Source of the DNA: DASZHJ01 sp035517495
Lineage (GTDB): Bacteria > Pseudomonadota > Alphaproteobacteria > ATCC43930 > CGMCC-115725
NCBI GenBank assembly: GCA_035517495.1
Contig: DATIYT010000141.1
Coordinates: 1 to 64,000 of the forward strand
Direction: 5' to 3'
DNA: 64,000 nucleotides
The notes beneath the pieces were generated by a model. The model was not told the DNA's origin and ran no database searches. It saw only the letters and a program-made list of their open reading frames with translations. Shown here piece by piece: positions 33,274-41,543 of the stretch. Position 1 is the stretch's first letter. Every line of letters starts with the position of its first letter. Made by a program: the position numbers and the translations under genes.

Positions 33274-34311
33274 TCAGTGCCGCCACAACCCCCGCATCGT
33301 CTCGACCACACGATCGATATCGGCATCGCTGATGTGGCGGTGTGTGACCATCCGGATTTGCCAGGGACTCCAGGCGCCGACGGTGATGCCCTGGCCGCGC
33401 AGCGCTTCGACCCAATGCTCCGAGCGCTTGCCGCTCTTGCTGAAGTCGAGACGCACGATGTTGGTCTCGACTGCGGCGGGTTCGACCAGGCTCGAATCGA
33501 TCTCGGCCATGCCGGAAGCGAGGCGCTTGGCGCGCCGGTGATCCTCGGCGAGCCGGTCCACCATCTCTTCGAGCGCCACGATACCCGCGGCGGCGATGAC
33601 GCCGGCTTGCCGGAGATTGCCGCCGACCATGCGGCGGAAGGCCCGCGCGCGGGTCACGAAGGCGGCACTGCCGCAGAGGAGCGAGCCCACCGGCGCCGAG
33701 AGGCCCTTGGAGATGCAAAAGCTCACGCTCTCGCCATGACTTGCGACGGATGCGGCGGGGACGCCCAGCGCCACCGCCGCGTTGAAGATGCGCGCGCCGT
33801 CGATGTGCACGGGAACACCGGCCTCGCCGGCCATCTTGTGCACCGCCGCCATGTAGTCGAGCGGCAGCACCGCGCCGCCGGCGTCGTTGTGCGTGGTCTC
33901 CATGACGATGAGGCCGGTGCCGAGCGCGCGCGGCGTCAGTTGCGGCTTGATCGCCTCCTTGAGCGCGTCCAGGTCCATCCGGCCGCGCTTCGCGGGTATG
34001 GTGCGGTGGAAAATGCCGGCAAGGTTTGCGATGCCGCCCATTTCCGAGCGGAAGATGTGTGTGCCGGCGTCGCTCAGCAGCTCGCTGCCGCGGCCCACAT
34101 GAGTGAGGAGTGAAACCAGATTCGCCATGGTGCCGCTGGAGACAAAGACGCCGGCTTCCTTGCCCAGGGTCTTCGCCGCAAGTATTTCGAGCGCGCGCAC
34201 GGTCGGATCGCCCTCGCGGCCGTCGTCGCCGAGCTCGGCGTGGCGCATGCGCTCCAACATCTTCTCGGTGGGCTTGGTGACGGTATCGCTACCGAAATCG
34301 ATGGCGTTCAT
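33274..34311 (-). CDS. ltaE: Low-specificity L-threonine aldolase
   Basis: A PLP fold-type I enzyme of 345 residues, cleaving L-threonine/allo-threonine to glycine and acetaldehyde. Motifs: 'IDFGSDTVTKPTEKMLERM', 'AELGDDGREGDPTVRALE', 'GTMANLVSLL', 'HIDGARIFNAAVALG' (PLP Asp) and the PLP lysine in 'SFCISKGLSAPVGSLLCG'. ATG 34311 with GAGGA upstream matches the family N-terminus; an ATG 27 bases further upstream does not. The gene stands alone. Confidence 0.93.
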   Translation of the reverse strand: MNAIDFGSDTVTKPTEKMLERMRHAELGDDGREGDPTVRALEILAAKTLGKEAGVFVSSGTMANLVSLLTHVGRGSELLSDAGTHIFRSEMGGIANLAGIFHRTIPAKRGRMDLDALKEAIKPQLTPRALGTGLIVMETTHNDAGGAVLPLDYMAAVHKMAGEAGVPVHIDGARIFNAAVALGVPAASVASHGESVSFCISKGLSAPVGSLLCGSAAFVTRARAFRRMVGGNLRQAGVIAAAGIVALEEMVDRLAEDHRRAKRLASGMAEIDSSLVEPAAVETNIVRLDFSKSGKRSEHWVEALRGQGITVGAWSPWQIRMVTHRHISDADIDRVVETMRGLWRH

Positions 34312-34467
34312 GGGTTCCTCTAAAGTCCAAAGACGCATTGCCGCAAGCTCGTGCCGGCGGAGCAGGCCGGACCGTAGGAGCGTCGCCCAATTGCGTCAAG
34401 CAAGGGGCGCGCTTGCGCCGACGCGCGGTCGCGGGTAAGCCATCGTCAATAACGACGGAGGCGGGCG

Positions 34468-35427
34468 ATGTTCCGAGTGGCCATTCTCGACGATTACCAG
34501 CAGGTCGCGATTTCCCTTGCCGACTGGAAGAGCCTCGAGCCCGGGGTCGAGGTGCAGGCCTTCAGCGACAATCTCGTGGATGTGGATCGGCTCGCGGCGC
34601 GGCTGCACGCCTTCGATGCCGTGGTCCTGATGCGCGAGCGGACACCGTTTCCGCGCGCGCTCTTCGAGCGCCTGCCCAATCTGCGCCTGCTGATGACGTC
34701 GGGCATGCGCAACGCCGCGATCGACATGAATGCCGCGACCGAGCGGCGCGTGCTGGTCACCGGCACCGACATGTTGGCCTACCCGACTGCCGAGCTTACC
34801 TGGGGCCTCATCATCGGTCTGCTGCGGCAGATTCCGTTCGAGGCGGAGGCGATGCGGCGGGGCCATTGGCAGACGACGCTCGGCCGCGGCCTTCACGACA
34901 AGACCTTGGGCGTCCTCGGCCTCGGCCGGCTCGGCGCGCAGGTGGCGGCCGTAGGCAAGGCCTTCGGCATGAAGGTGCTCGCCTGGAGCCAGAATTTGAC
35001 CGCCGAGCGCGCGACGCAAGCCGGCGCCACCCTCGTCGGCAAGGAGCAGCTCTTCGCGGATGCGGACATCATTACCATCCACCTTGTGCTCTCCGATCGC
35101 ACGCGCGGCCTCGTGGGCAAGGCCGAACTCTCGCGCATGAAGAAAACCGCTTATCTCGTCAATACTTCGCGCGGGCCGATCGTCGAGGAGGCGGCATTGC
35201 TGGAGGCGCTCCGATCGAACCGCATTGCGGGTGCGGCGCTCGACGTCTATGACCGCGAGCCGCTTCCCGCCGCGCATCCGTTCCGCACCCTCGACAACGT
35301 GCTGCTGACGCCGCATCTGGGGTACGTGCTGGAAGAAAACTACCGCATCGTCTTCCCGCAAACAGTCGAGAACATCCGTGCTTTTCTCGACGGCAAGCCG
35401 ATCCGCGCGATCAATAAGCTGGGGTGA
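34468..35427 (+). CDS. D-2-hydroxyacid dehydrogenase family protein
   Basis: A 319-residue NAD-dependent dehydrogenase related to D-3-phosphoglycerate dehydrogenase. The Rossmann motif is 'LGVLGLGRLGAQVAAVGKAFGMKV'. Catalytic Arg lies in 'VNTSRGPIVEEAALLEAL', the Glu in 'YDREPLP' and the His in 'LLTPHLGYV'. There is no C-terminal ACT regulatory domain, so it is not a canonical SerA. The substrate (glyoxylate, hydroxypyruvate or another 2-oxoacid) cannot be assigned. It is divergent from ltaE by about 150 bp; glycine and hydroxypyruvate metabolism would be a plausible shared theme, but that is speculation. Confidence 0.9.
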   Translation: MFRVAILDDYQQVAISLADWKSLEPGVEVQAFSDNLVDVDRLAARLHAFDAVVLMRERTPFPRALFERLPNLRLLMTSGMRNAAIDMNAATERRVLVTGTDMLAYPTAELTWGLIIGLLRQIPFEAEAMRRGHWQTTLGRGLHDKTLGVLGLGRLGAQVAAVGKAFGMKVLAWSQNLTAERATQAGATLVGKEQLFADADIITIHLVLSDRTRGLVGKAELSRMKKTAYLVNTSRGPIVEEAALLEALRSNRIAGAALDVYDREPLPAAHPFRTLDNVLLTPHLGYVLEENYRIVFPQTVENIRAFLDGKPIRAINKLG

Positions 35428-35497
35428 GAAACCGGACTGGTTCGCCCCGCTACATCTTCACGTCAGAACCGGCAACGGCGGATTGCGCTCGCGCTTA

Positions 35498-35557
35498 TCC
35501 GCCCTACGCACTCACACCATGCAGTCGTAGGGCGGGTGAAACCCGCCATCGCTTTTT
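35498..35557 (+). terminator. Hairpin with T-tract after the D-2-hydroxyacid dehydrogenase gene
   Basis: GGCGGGT (35531-35537) pairs with ACCCGCC (35541-35547) around GAA, followed by ATCGC and seven T: a plausible terminator about 100 bases after the stop. An outer inverted pair, CCGCCCTACG (from about 35498) and CGTAGGGCGG, surrounds it. Similar GTAGGGCGGGTGAAACCCGCC elements recur in many proteobacterial genomes, so this may be a repeat that also serves as terminator. Confidence 0.7.
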
Positions 35558-35565
35558 TTACGGCG

Positions 35566-35645
35566 GGCTCGCAGCCGCCACACCAACCCTGCGAGCGCGC
35601 CTTGGTTGGCGGGCGGCAAGGTGCGCGAGTGAGAACCGACAACGG
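35566..35645. repeat. Dispersed palindromic repeat, copy 2
   Basis: Shares the ordered words CTCGCAGCCG, CCAACCCTGC, CCTTGGTTGG, GCGCGAG and GAGAAC with 13196-13290. The arms CCAACC and GGTTGG pair here as CCAACCC and GGGTTGG do in copy 1. It lies between a plus-strand gene and the minus-strand ychF stop. Confidence 0.7.
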
Positions 35646-35653
35646 CTACGCAC

Positions 35654-36754
35654 TCACACGTTGAAGCGGAAATGCAGGATGTCGCCGTCCTGCACCGCGT
35701 AATCGGCGCCTTCGAGACGGAGCTTGCCGGCCTCCTTGGCGCCCTGTTCGCCGCCATTGGCGACGAAGTCCTCGTATGAAATGGTCTCGGCGCGGATGAA
35801 TCCCTTCTCGAAGTCGGTGTGAATGACGCCGGCGGCTTCGGGCGCCTTGGCGCCGCGGTGCACGGTCCAGGCGTGCGCCTCCTTGGGCCCCACGGTGAAG
35901 AAGGTCACGAGGTCGAGGAGGCGATAACCTGCCTTGATGACCCGCGCGAGCCCGGTCTCGGCGAGGCCCAGCGAGTCGAGGAACTCGCGCTTTTCCGCTT
36001 CGTCGGCGAGTTGCGCAACCTCTGCTTCGATCGCCGCCGAGATCACCACGCTCGCCGCACCCTGCGCTTCCGCAAATTGGGCGACGCGCGCGCTCTGGCG
36101 GTTGCCCTTCGCGGCAGCGCTTTCCTCGACATTCGCCACGTAGAGCACGGGCTTCGCCGTTAATAGCTGGAGCGACTTGAAGATCGGCTTCAAATCGGTC
36201 TCGATGGGGACGGCACGGGCCGGATTCCCCTCGCGCAGCGCCACGAGCACCATTTCCATGACCGCAAGCTCGGCCTTGCCGTCCTTGTCTCCGCCGCGCG
36301 CCTTCTTCTGCGCGGCCTGGACGCGCCGCTCCAGGCTTTCGAGGTCGGCCAGCAGCAGCTCGGTCTCGACCGTCTCGGCGTCGCGGATCGGATCGACCGA
36401 TCCCTCCACATGGGTGATGTCGCCGCTCTCGAAACAGCGGAGTACGTGGGCGACCGCATCGACTTCGCGGATGTGGCCGAGGAATTGGTTGCCGAGGCCC
36501 TCGCCCTTGGAGGCCCCGCGCACCAGGCCCGCTATGTCCACGAATTCGAGTTGCGTGGGCACCACCTTGGCGGATTTGCCGAGCCGCGCGCAAACCTCCA
36601 GGCGCTCGTCCGGCACGGCAACCCGGCCGGTGTTGGGCTCGATGGTGCAAAAGGGATAGTTCGCGGCTTCCGCGAGCGCGGTCGCGGTGAGCGCGTTGAA
36701 GAGCGTCGACTTCCCGACATTGGGAAGGCCGACAATGCCGCAGTTAAAGCCCAT
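35654..36754 (-). CDS. ychF: Redox-regulated ribosome-associated ATPase YchF (OLA1 family)
   Basis: A 366-residue P-loop ATPase of the Obg group: G1 'GIVGLPNVGKSTLFNALT', G3 'FVDIAGLVRGASKGEGLGNQFL', and 'YVANVEE' where GTPases have NKxD, the change that gives this family ATP preference. A C-terminal TGS domain ends 'VQDGDILHFRFNV', typical for YchF. It sits in the conserved rplY-pth-ychF order; its start overlaps the pth 3' end by 11 bp. It is thought to act on the ribosome and in oxidative-stress response. Confidence 0.97.
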   Translation of the reverse strand: MGFNCGIVGLPNVGKSTLFNALTATALAEAANYPFCTIEPNTGRVAVPDERLEVCARLGKSAKVVPTQLEFVDIAGLVRGASKGEGLGNQFLGHIREVDAVAHVLRCFESGDITHVEGSVDPIRDAETVETELLLADLESLERRVQAAQKKARGGDKDGKAELAVMEMVLVALREGNPARAVPIETDLKPIFKSLQLLTAKPVLYVANVEESAAAKGNRQSARVAQFAEAQGAASVVISAAIEAEVAQLADEAEKREFLDSLGLAETGLARVIKAGYRLLDLVTFFTVGPKEAHAWTVHRGAKAPEAAGVIHTDFEKGFIRAETISYEDFVANGGEQGAKEAGKLRLEGADYAVQDGDILHFRFNV

Positions 36755-37370
36755 CGCCGGTATCGTCCGTCGTCGCTTGCGGGCGTGGCGGCTTGGGCGG
36801 CGGCGGCTTCAGGATCAATGCGACCTTGGTCATGAACCCCTGCGGATTGTCCTCTACCAACAGCGGCAGCGCCTCGGCGATAGCGTCGATCAGGGGTGCG
36901 ACCCAGGCCCGATCCTCCGCGTCGAAGTTCTGCAGCACGTAAGGATGCACCAGCTCCTTTACGCCGGGATGACCGATGCCGACGCGGACCCGCCAGTAAT
37001 CGGCGCCGATCGCGGCATCGATCGAGCGCAGGCCGTTGTGCCCGGCGGAGCCGCCGCCTTGCTTGACGCGGAGCTTTCCCGGGGCCAGGTCTAGTTCATC
37101 GTGAATGACGGCGATCTCGGGGGGATCGATCTTAAGGAAGCGCGCGCAAGCGCCGACGCTGTCGCCCGAGAGGTTCATGAATGTCATCGGCTTCAAGGCG
37201 AACACGCGCCGCCCCGCCACGCTCCCCTCGGCGATTTCGCCGGAGTACTTCGCACGGAAGGGTCCGAATTCGTGGCGGCGGACCAGCCGGTCCACCGCCA
37301 TGAACCCGATGTTGTGGCGATTGAGCGCGTGTCGTGGCTCCGGATTGCCGAGCCCGACGATGAGGCGCAT
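36744..37370 (-). CDS. pth: Peptidyl-tRNA hydrolase
   Basis: Frees tRNA from prematurely released peptidyl-tRNA. The 208-residue protein begins 'MRLIVGLGNPEPRHALNRHNIGFMAVDRL' with the catalytic His (HNIG), then 'KPMTFMNLSGDSV', 'IAVIHDELDLAPGKLRVKQGGGSAGHNGLRSI' and 'RVRVGIGHPG'. A proline-rich C-terminal tail (PPPPKPPRPQ) extends beyond the usual domain, as in other alphaproteobacteria. Stop and start codons overlap rplY by one base (TGATG). Confidence 0.97.
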   Translation of the reverse strand: MRLIVGLGNPEPRHALNRHNIGFMAVDRLVRRHEFGPFRAKYSGEIAEGSVAGRRVFALKPMTFMNLSGDSVGACARFLKIDPPEIAVIHDELDLAPGKLRVKQGGGSAGHNGLRSIDAAIGADYWRVRVGIGHPGVKELVHPYVLQNFDAEDRAWVAPLIDAIAEALPLLVEDNPQGFMTKVALILKPPPPKPPRPQATTDDTGDGL

Positions 37371-38167
37371 CAGCCCTTGGCGGGAGCGCCGCCGCGGGCG
37401 GGAGCGCCGCCCTTCGCGGGCGCTGCCGCGGCCGCGCCAGGCGCGGCCGGTGCCGCCGTGGTCGCGGTGCCGGTCGTGGGCGCCGCCGTCCCGCCCTCGG
37501 CGGGTGCCACGCCCGCTTCGATGCCGGCTGCCGCCGCGGCTTCGGCCGCTGCTTGTGCCGCCTGCGCCGCCGCTTGCGCCGCCGCCAGCTCTTCGCGCAC
37601 CACCGTCGGCGCCGCCACCGTCACCACCGTGAAGTCGCGTCCGGTGATCACGGGCTTGGTGCCCTCGGGCAATGTCACGTGGGAGATATGCACGCTGTCG
37701 CCGATGTCGCAGCCGTCGAGGCTCACAATCAGCTTCTCCGGGATGGCATCGGCATTGCAGTAAAGCTCGATCTCGTGGCGCACCACGTTGACGAGGCCGC
37801 CGCGCTTCAAACCCGGCGACTTCTCGGTGTCGACCACCTGGATCGGAACCGCCACAACGATGCGCGCGCCCTGGCCCACCCGCATGAAGTCGACATGCAG
37901 CGGACGGTCGGTCACCGGATGGAACTGCACGTCGCGGGGCAGCACGCGTTCTTTCTGGTCGCCGACCTCCACATGGAGCAGCCGTGCGAAGAAGCCCGGC
38001 CGGTTGACGGCGCGCGCCAGCTCCTGTGGATCGACGCTGATCAACTGTACGGGTTTCTTGTCGCCGTAGAGGACGCCGGGAACGCGCCCATCGCGGCGCG
38101 TTGCCCGGGCGGCCCCTTTCCCAGCCCGGTCCCGCGCCTCGGCGCGGATGGTCGCAAGTTCAGCCAT
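37370..38167 (-). CDS. rplY: 50S ribosomal protein L25/general stress protein Ctc
   Basis: Binds 5S rRNA in the large subunit. It is the long CTC form: the N-terminal L25 domain ('IRAEARDRAGKGAARATRRDGRVPGVLYGDKKP') and the C-terminal TL5 beta domain ('KRGGLVNVVRHEIELYCNADAIPEKLIVSLDG') are followed by an extension of about 75 residues made almost only of Ala, Gly, Pro and Thr from about residue 190. Total length is 265 against the usual ~200. The gene is first of the rplY-pth-ychF operon. Confidence 0.95.
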   Translation of the reverse strand: MAELATIRAEARDRAGKGAARATRRDGRVPGVLYGDKKPVQLISVDPQELARAVNRPGFFARLLHVEVGDQKERVLPRDVQFHPVTDRPLHVDFMRVGQGARIVVAVPIQVVDTEKSPGLKRGGLVNVVRHEIELYCNADAIPEKLIVSLDGCDIGDSVHISHVTLPEGTKPVITGRDFTVVTVAAPTVVREELAAAQAAAQAAQAAAEAAAAAGIEAGVAPAEGGTAAPTTGTATTAAPAAPGAAAAAPAKGGAPARGGAPAKG

Positions 38168-38284
38168 GACAACAACTCCTCTCGCTCATCTGCGGCAACC
38201 CGCGCCCCATGCGCGGGCTTTTGCCGCCGGGCGCCGGCCTCCAGGGGTGCCGCGCGCCCGATCAATTTCATATATCAGCTTGCG

Positions 38285-39217
38285 TCAGTCGAACAGGCTC
38301 GAAACCGAGCGCTCCTCGCTGATGCGCCGCATCGCTTCCGCCATCAGCGGCGCGATCGAAATCTGGCGGATGTTGTGCGCGACCCGAACCGCTTCGGTGG
38401 CGAGGATGCTGTCGGTCATCACCAGCTCGCTCATGGAGGAGGCTGTGACCCGCCCTACCGCGCCGCCCGACAGCACGCCATGCGTCACATAGGCCGAGAC
38501 CGACTTCGCGCCGCTTTCGCTCAGCGCCTCGGCGGCGTTGCAGAGCGTGCCGGCGCTGTCCACGATGTCGTCCACCAGGATGCAGCGGCGGCCCGAGACG
38601 TCGCCGATGATGTTCATGACCTCCGAGACGCCAGCGCGTTCGCGCCGCTTGTCGATAATGGCGAGATCGGCGTCGAGGCGGCGTGCGATATGGCGCGCGC
38701 GCAGCACCCCGCCCACGTCGGGCGAGACGATGACCAGATCGCCGCCGTTGTAACGGTCGCGGATGTCTTTGAGGAAGACCGGCGCCGCGATCAGGTTGTC
38801 GGTCGGAATGTCGAAGAAGCCCTGAATCTGGCCGGCATGGAGATCGAGCGTCAGCACGCGGTCGGCGCCGGCGGCGGTGATCATGTTGGCGACCAGCTTC
38901 GCCGAGATCGGCGTCCGCGGCCCCGACTTCCGGTCCTGGCGCGCGTAGCCGTAATACGGAACAACCGCGGTGGTTCGGCGTGCCGAGCCGCGCTTCAGCG
39001 CGTCAAGCGTCACCAGCAATTCCATCAGATTGTCGTTGGCGGGAAACGACGTCGCTTGCACCACGAACACGTCCTCGCCGCGGACGTTCTCATGGATTTC
39101 GACGAAAATCTCCATGTCGGAAAACCGCCGCACGCTCGCCTTGGTGAGCGGCAGGTTCAAATAAGCGGAGATCGCCTCGGCGAGCGGCCGATTGCTGTTG
39201 CAGGTAAGGATTTTCAT
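38285..39217 (-). CDS. prs: Ribose-phosphate pyrophosphokinase
   Basis: Makes PRPP from ribose-5-phosphate and ATP for purine, pyrimidine, His and Trp synthesis. The 310-residue protein has 'FSDMEIFVEIHENVRGEDVFVVQ', 'VVPYYGYARQDRKSGPRTPISAKLVANMI', 'VLTLDLHAGQIQGFFDIPTDNL', 'VSPDVGGVLRAR' and the PRPP loop 'CILVDDIVDSAGTLCNAAEAL'. ATG 39217 gives the family start MKILTCNSNRPLAE; the open frame extends 49 codons further upstream without similarity. It lies 117 bp upstream of rplY. Confidence 0.97.
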   Translation of the reverse strand: MKILTCNSNRPLAEAISAYLNLPLTKASVRRFSDMEIFVEIHENVRGEDVFVVQATSFPANDNLMELLVTLDALKRGSARRTTAVVPYYGYARQDRKSGPRTPISAKLVANMITAAGADRVLTLDLHAGQIQGFFDIPTDNLIAAPVFLKDIRDRYNGGDLVIVSPDVGGVLRARHIARRLDADLAIIDKRRERAGVSEVMNIIGDVSGRRCILVDDIVDSAGTLCNAAEALSESGAKSVSAYVTHGVLSGGAVGRVTASSMSELVMTDSILATEAVRVAHNIRQISIAPLMAEAMRRISEERSVSSLFD

Positions 39218-39416
39218 CAGGTCTCGCCGGTTGCGGGCGCCGTCCGGGATACCCCCGGGCCGAGCGCGCGGGACTGTAACAAAGTGGTCATCGCGTGTAA
39301 ACCGCGACATAAACGCCTTCCTGCCGGGCGTCACCTCAGCAGATCGTTCGGCGAGAAAACGCATTCAGAAGATCATGGGGGCATTGAGGATGAGGGCGCT
39401 GATGCGCGGAGCCGCC

Positions 39417-40301
39417 TCAGGAAGCGGGCTTTGTTTGCTCGGCCTTGCTGATGAGCGCGACGATGCCGGGGGCGGCGGCGCTCGCCACCAGGTTTGCGAC
39501 CTCGCCCCATCGGCCATCGAGGCTGCCGGGGCGCACGTTGTTCTCCTGGCTCACCACGCCGAGCTGGCGGCCGTGCGCATCGAGCAAGGCCCAGTTGATC
39601 GCTATGTGCTGTTTTCCATCTTTCGGAGGATCGAGCTTCACCGAGCCGACGACCGCGAGCGCGCTCGCGGTGTCGCCGCTTGCGGGCACGACGTTGAGCT
39701 GCGCCAGGGTCAAAGCCGACGACATCGCAAGGCGCAGTGATTCAGTGCCGTCGCCAGGAGCACCCGTCACCGGCTGCACGACGACGCGGCGAGTGTCCTG
39801 GGCCGCCGCTTCGACGGGGATGTCGTCCTGCAGCAGCCCCGCGACCGACGTTGCCGAAGCCCGGGCCAAGGTCTTGATCGCCCCTTGATCGCCCCGGTTC
39901 AACGCGTCGAGTGAAACCGGCGCGTCGCTGGTGGCGTGCCCGACGGCTTTGCCGGTGCTGTCGATCAGGCGCCAATCGATCGCGACACTGGTGCCGGTGG
40001 CGCGCGCGGTGCCGAGCAGGCTGAGGCGGTCACCGGCGACATCCCCGGCGGTCGCGAGGATGTCGAGCTTCTGCAGGGCATCGGCAACGGCGCCGGCCAA
40101 TTTGTCGCGCGTGCCGGGCGCGACGCCGGCGATCGGTGCGACGGCGACACTCGCGCTGTCCTGGAGCGTGAAGATGTCCCTGATCGGTTTCGCCCGGTCT
40201 CCGATGACGAACGGCGTGGAGAAATTGTCGAGCGGGCTCGACATGTCGTCGCAACCGACCAGCAGCATGACGAACGCGACGCAAACCAGAATGCGATTCA
40301 T
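39417..40301 (-). CDS. Putative lipoprotein of unknown function
   Basis: A 294-residue protein starting 'MNRILVCVAFVMLLVGCDD', with a lipobox LVGC at Cys17, so it is predicted to be lipid-anchored; Asp at +2 would favour inner-membrane retention by the enterobacterial rule. The rest is rich in Ala, Val and Asp, with two similar halves ('KLAGAVADALQKLDILATAGD..DRLSLLGTARATGTSVAIDWRLIDSTGKAVG' and 'SLRLAMSSALTLAQLNVVPASGDTASALAVVGSVKLDPPKDGKQHIAINWALLDAHGRQLG'), indicating an internal duplication. The ATG overlaps the stop of a 22-codon ORF (ATGA). It follows the M24/DUF2817 genes on the same strand. Confidence 0.8.
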   Translation of the reverse strand: MNRILVCVAFVMLLVGCDDMSSPLDNFSTPFVIGDRAKPIRDIFTLQDSASVAVAPIAGVAPGTRDKLAGAVADALQKLDILATAGDVAGDRLSLLGTARATGTSVAIDWRLIDSTGKAVGHATSDAPVSLDALNRGDQGAIKTLARASATSVAGLLQDDIPVEAAAQDTRRVVVQPVTGAPGDGTESLRLAMSSALTLAQLNVVPASGDTASALAVVGSVKLDPPKDGKQHIAINWALLDAHGRQLGVVSQENNVRPGSLDGRWGEVANLVASAAAPGIVALISKAEQTKPAS

Positions 40302-40366
40302 AGGATGATGCAGCTCACGATGAGGCCGAAGCAGCAGAACAGAACGAACAGGATGAGATGCGGCAT
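40298..40366 (-). CDS. 22-residue membrane micropeptide, coupled to the lipoprotein gene
   Basis: A 22-codon ORF (ATG 40366, TGA 40298-40300) with a purine-rich RBS (TGAGGCG) five to six bases upstream. The product begins MPHLILFVLFCC and ends SCIIL: it is almost wholly hydrophobic with three cysteines and could span a membrane once. Its stop overlaps the lipoprotein ATG as ATGA, a sign of translational coupling, and it starts 7 bases after the M24 gene's stop. It may be a leader controlling lipoprotein translation or a genuine small membrane protein. It is below usual annotation size limits. Confidence 0.6.
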   Translation of the reverse strand: MPHLILFVLFCCFGLIVSCIIL

Positions 40367-40372
40367 GTCGCC

Positions 40373-41524
40373 TCAACCCAGTGCGAAATCGAAACCGGCG
40401 CGCGACAACGGCTTGGCGCCCGACTGCGTGATCTCGGAGGTGCGCCCCAGTGTCATCGCCAGGCCGCGCTCGGCATCAAACACGATCATGTGCAGGAAAA
40501 ACACCATTCCCGGCGCCGCCTCCATGGTATTGCCATGATAAAGCATCGGCCAATCCATCCAATTGGGTGCAAAGGTGGCCCCAAGACTGTAACCGCAGGC
40601 ATTGAGGCGGTGCGCGCGGTGACCGCGGCTGTCGAGCACGCGCGCATGCGCATCGAAGGCCTCGCCGATCGGCCGGCCCGGCTTGAGCGCCGCCTCGCTC
40701 GCCTCCAGCGCCGCGACGCAGGCCTCGTGCATCGCTTTGAGCCGCGAATCAACTCGGCCCAGCACCAGGGTCCGCATCAGGCAGGCATGGTAATGGCGAT
40801 AGACCCCCGCGAATTCGAGGGTAAGTTGATCGTCGGCGCCGAGATGTCGCCGCCCGCTTTTGTAGCGGCAGAGCAGCGAGTCGGGGCCGGAGCCGATGAT
40901 GTACTCGTTGGCGGGGTCATCGCCGCCGCCACGGAACACCGCGCCCTGCATTGCCGCGAGTATATCACCCTCATAGGCGCCGGGTTTCGCGAGGCGCCGC
41001 GCCTCGTCGAGCGCCGCATCGCAAAGTTCGGCGGCTCTGCGCGCATAGGCAAGCTCGGCCTGGCTCTTGATCAGCCGCAGCCGGCTCACCAGCTCCGACG
41101 CGTCGGCAAGGGCACAAAATCCATCGAGCGCGGCCGAGAGACGCTGGCCGTTGCGCGCGGTCAGCCCATAGGATTCCCACTCAACGCCGAGCCGCTTTCC
41201 CCGGGCACCGTGCTCGACAAGGATGGCGCGCAATTCTTCCGCCGGCTTCGCATCGGGGCCATCGACCCAGATGCGAATGTCGGCGATGTCCGAGGTGTGT
41301 TGCGCCTGCAGCCGGTCGGGCGCACGCGTCAGCAGGGTGAGCTTGCCGTCGGCACTCAGATAGAGGCACTGGAAATAGACGTAGCCAAAGGTGTCGTAGC
41401 CCGTGAGGTAGTACATGCTCTCCTGGCGGAAGATGAGCAGCCCGTCGAGCTTCGCCGCGACCATGGCCGCGATCGTGCGGCGCCGCCGATCGAGAAATTC
41501 GTCCGCTGGAAAATGGAGCGCCAT
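40373..41524 (-). CDS. M24-family (creatinase/ectoine hydrolase-like) protein lacking canonical metal ligands
   Basis: A 383-residue pita-bread-fold protein with the N-terminal creatinase domain ('MVAAKLDGLLIFRQESMYYLTGYDTFGYVYFQCLYL') and the C-terminal M24 domain. The five metal ligands of aminopeptidase P-type enzymes (D, D, H, E, E) appear replaced: 'LEFAGVYRHYHACLMRT' has E and C for the two Asp, 'GYSLG' has Y for the His, and 'FFLHMIVF' and 'LAMTLGRTSEIT' lack both Glu. The motifs resemble ectoine hydrolase DoeA and creatinase, metal-free C-N hydrolases, more than proline peptidases. It lies 19 bp after an M14-like DUF2817 gene, so the two may act in sequence. The substrate is unknown. 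Confidence 0.85.
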   Translation of the reverse strand: MALHFPADEFLDRRRRTIAAMVAAKLDGLLIFRQESMYYLTGYDTFGYVYFQCLYLSADGKLTLLTRAPDRLQAQHTSDIADIRIWVDGPDAKPAEELRAILVEHGARGKRLGVEWESYGLTARNGQRLSAALDGFCALADASELVSRLRLIKSQAELAYARRAAELCDAALDEARRLAKPGAYEGDILAAMQGAVFRGGGDDPANEYIIGSGPDSLLCRYKSGRRHLGADDQLTLEFAGVYRHYHACLMRTLVLGRVDSRLKAMHEACVAALEASEAALKPGRPIGEAFDAHARVLDSRGHRAHRLNACGYSLGATFAPNWMDWPMLYHGNTMEAAPGMVFFLHMIVFDAERGLAMTLGRTSEITQSGAKPLSRAGFDFALG

Positions 41525-41543
41525 GGGCTTCTCCGGTGTCGCT

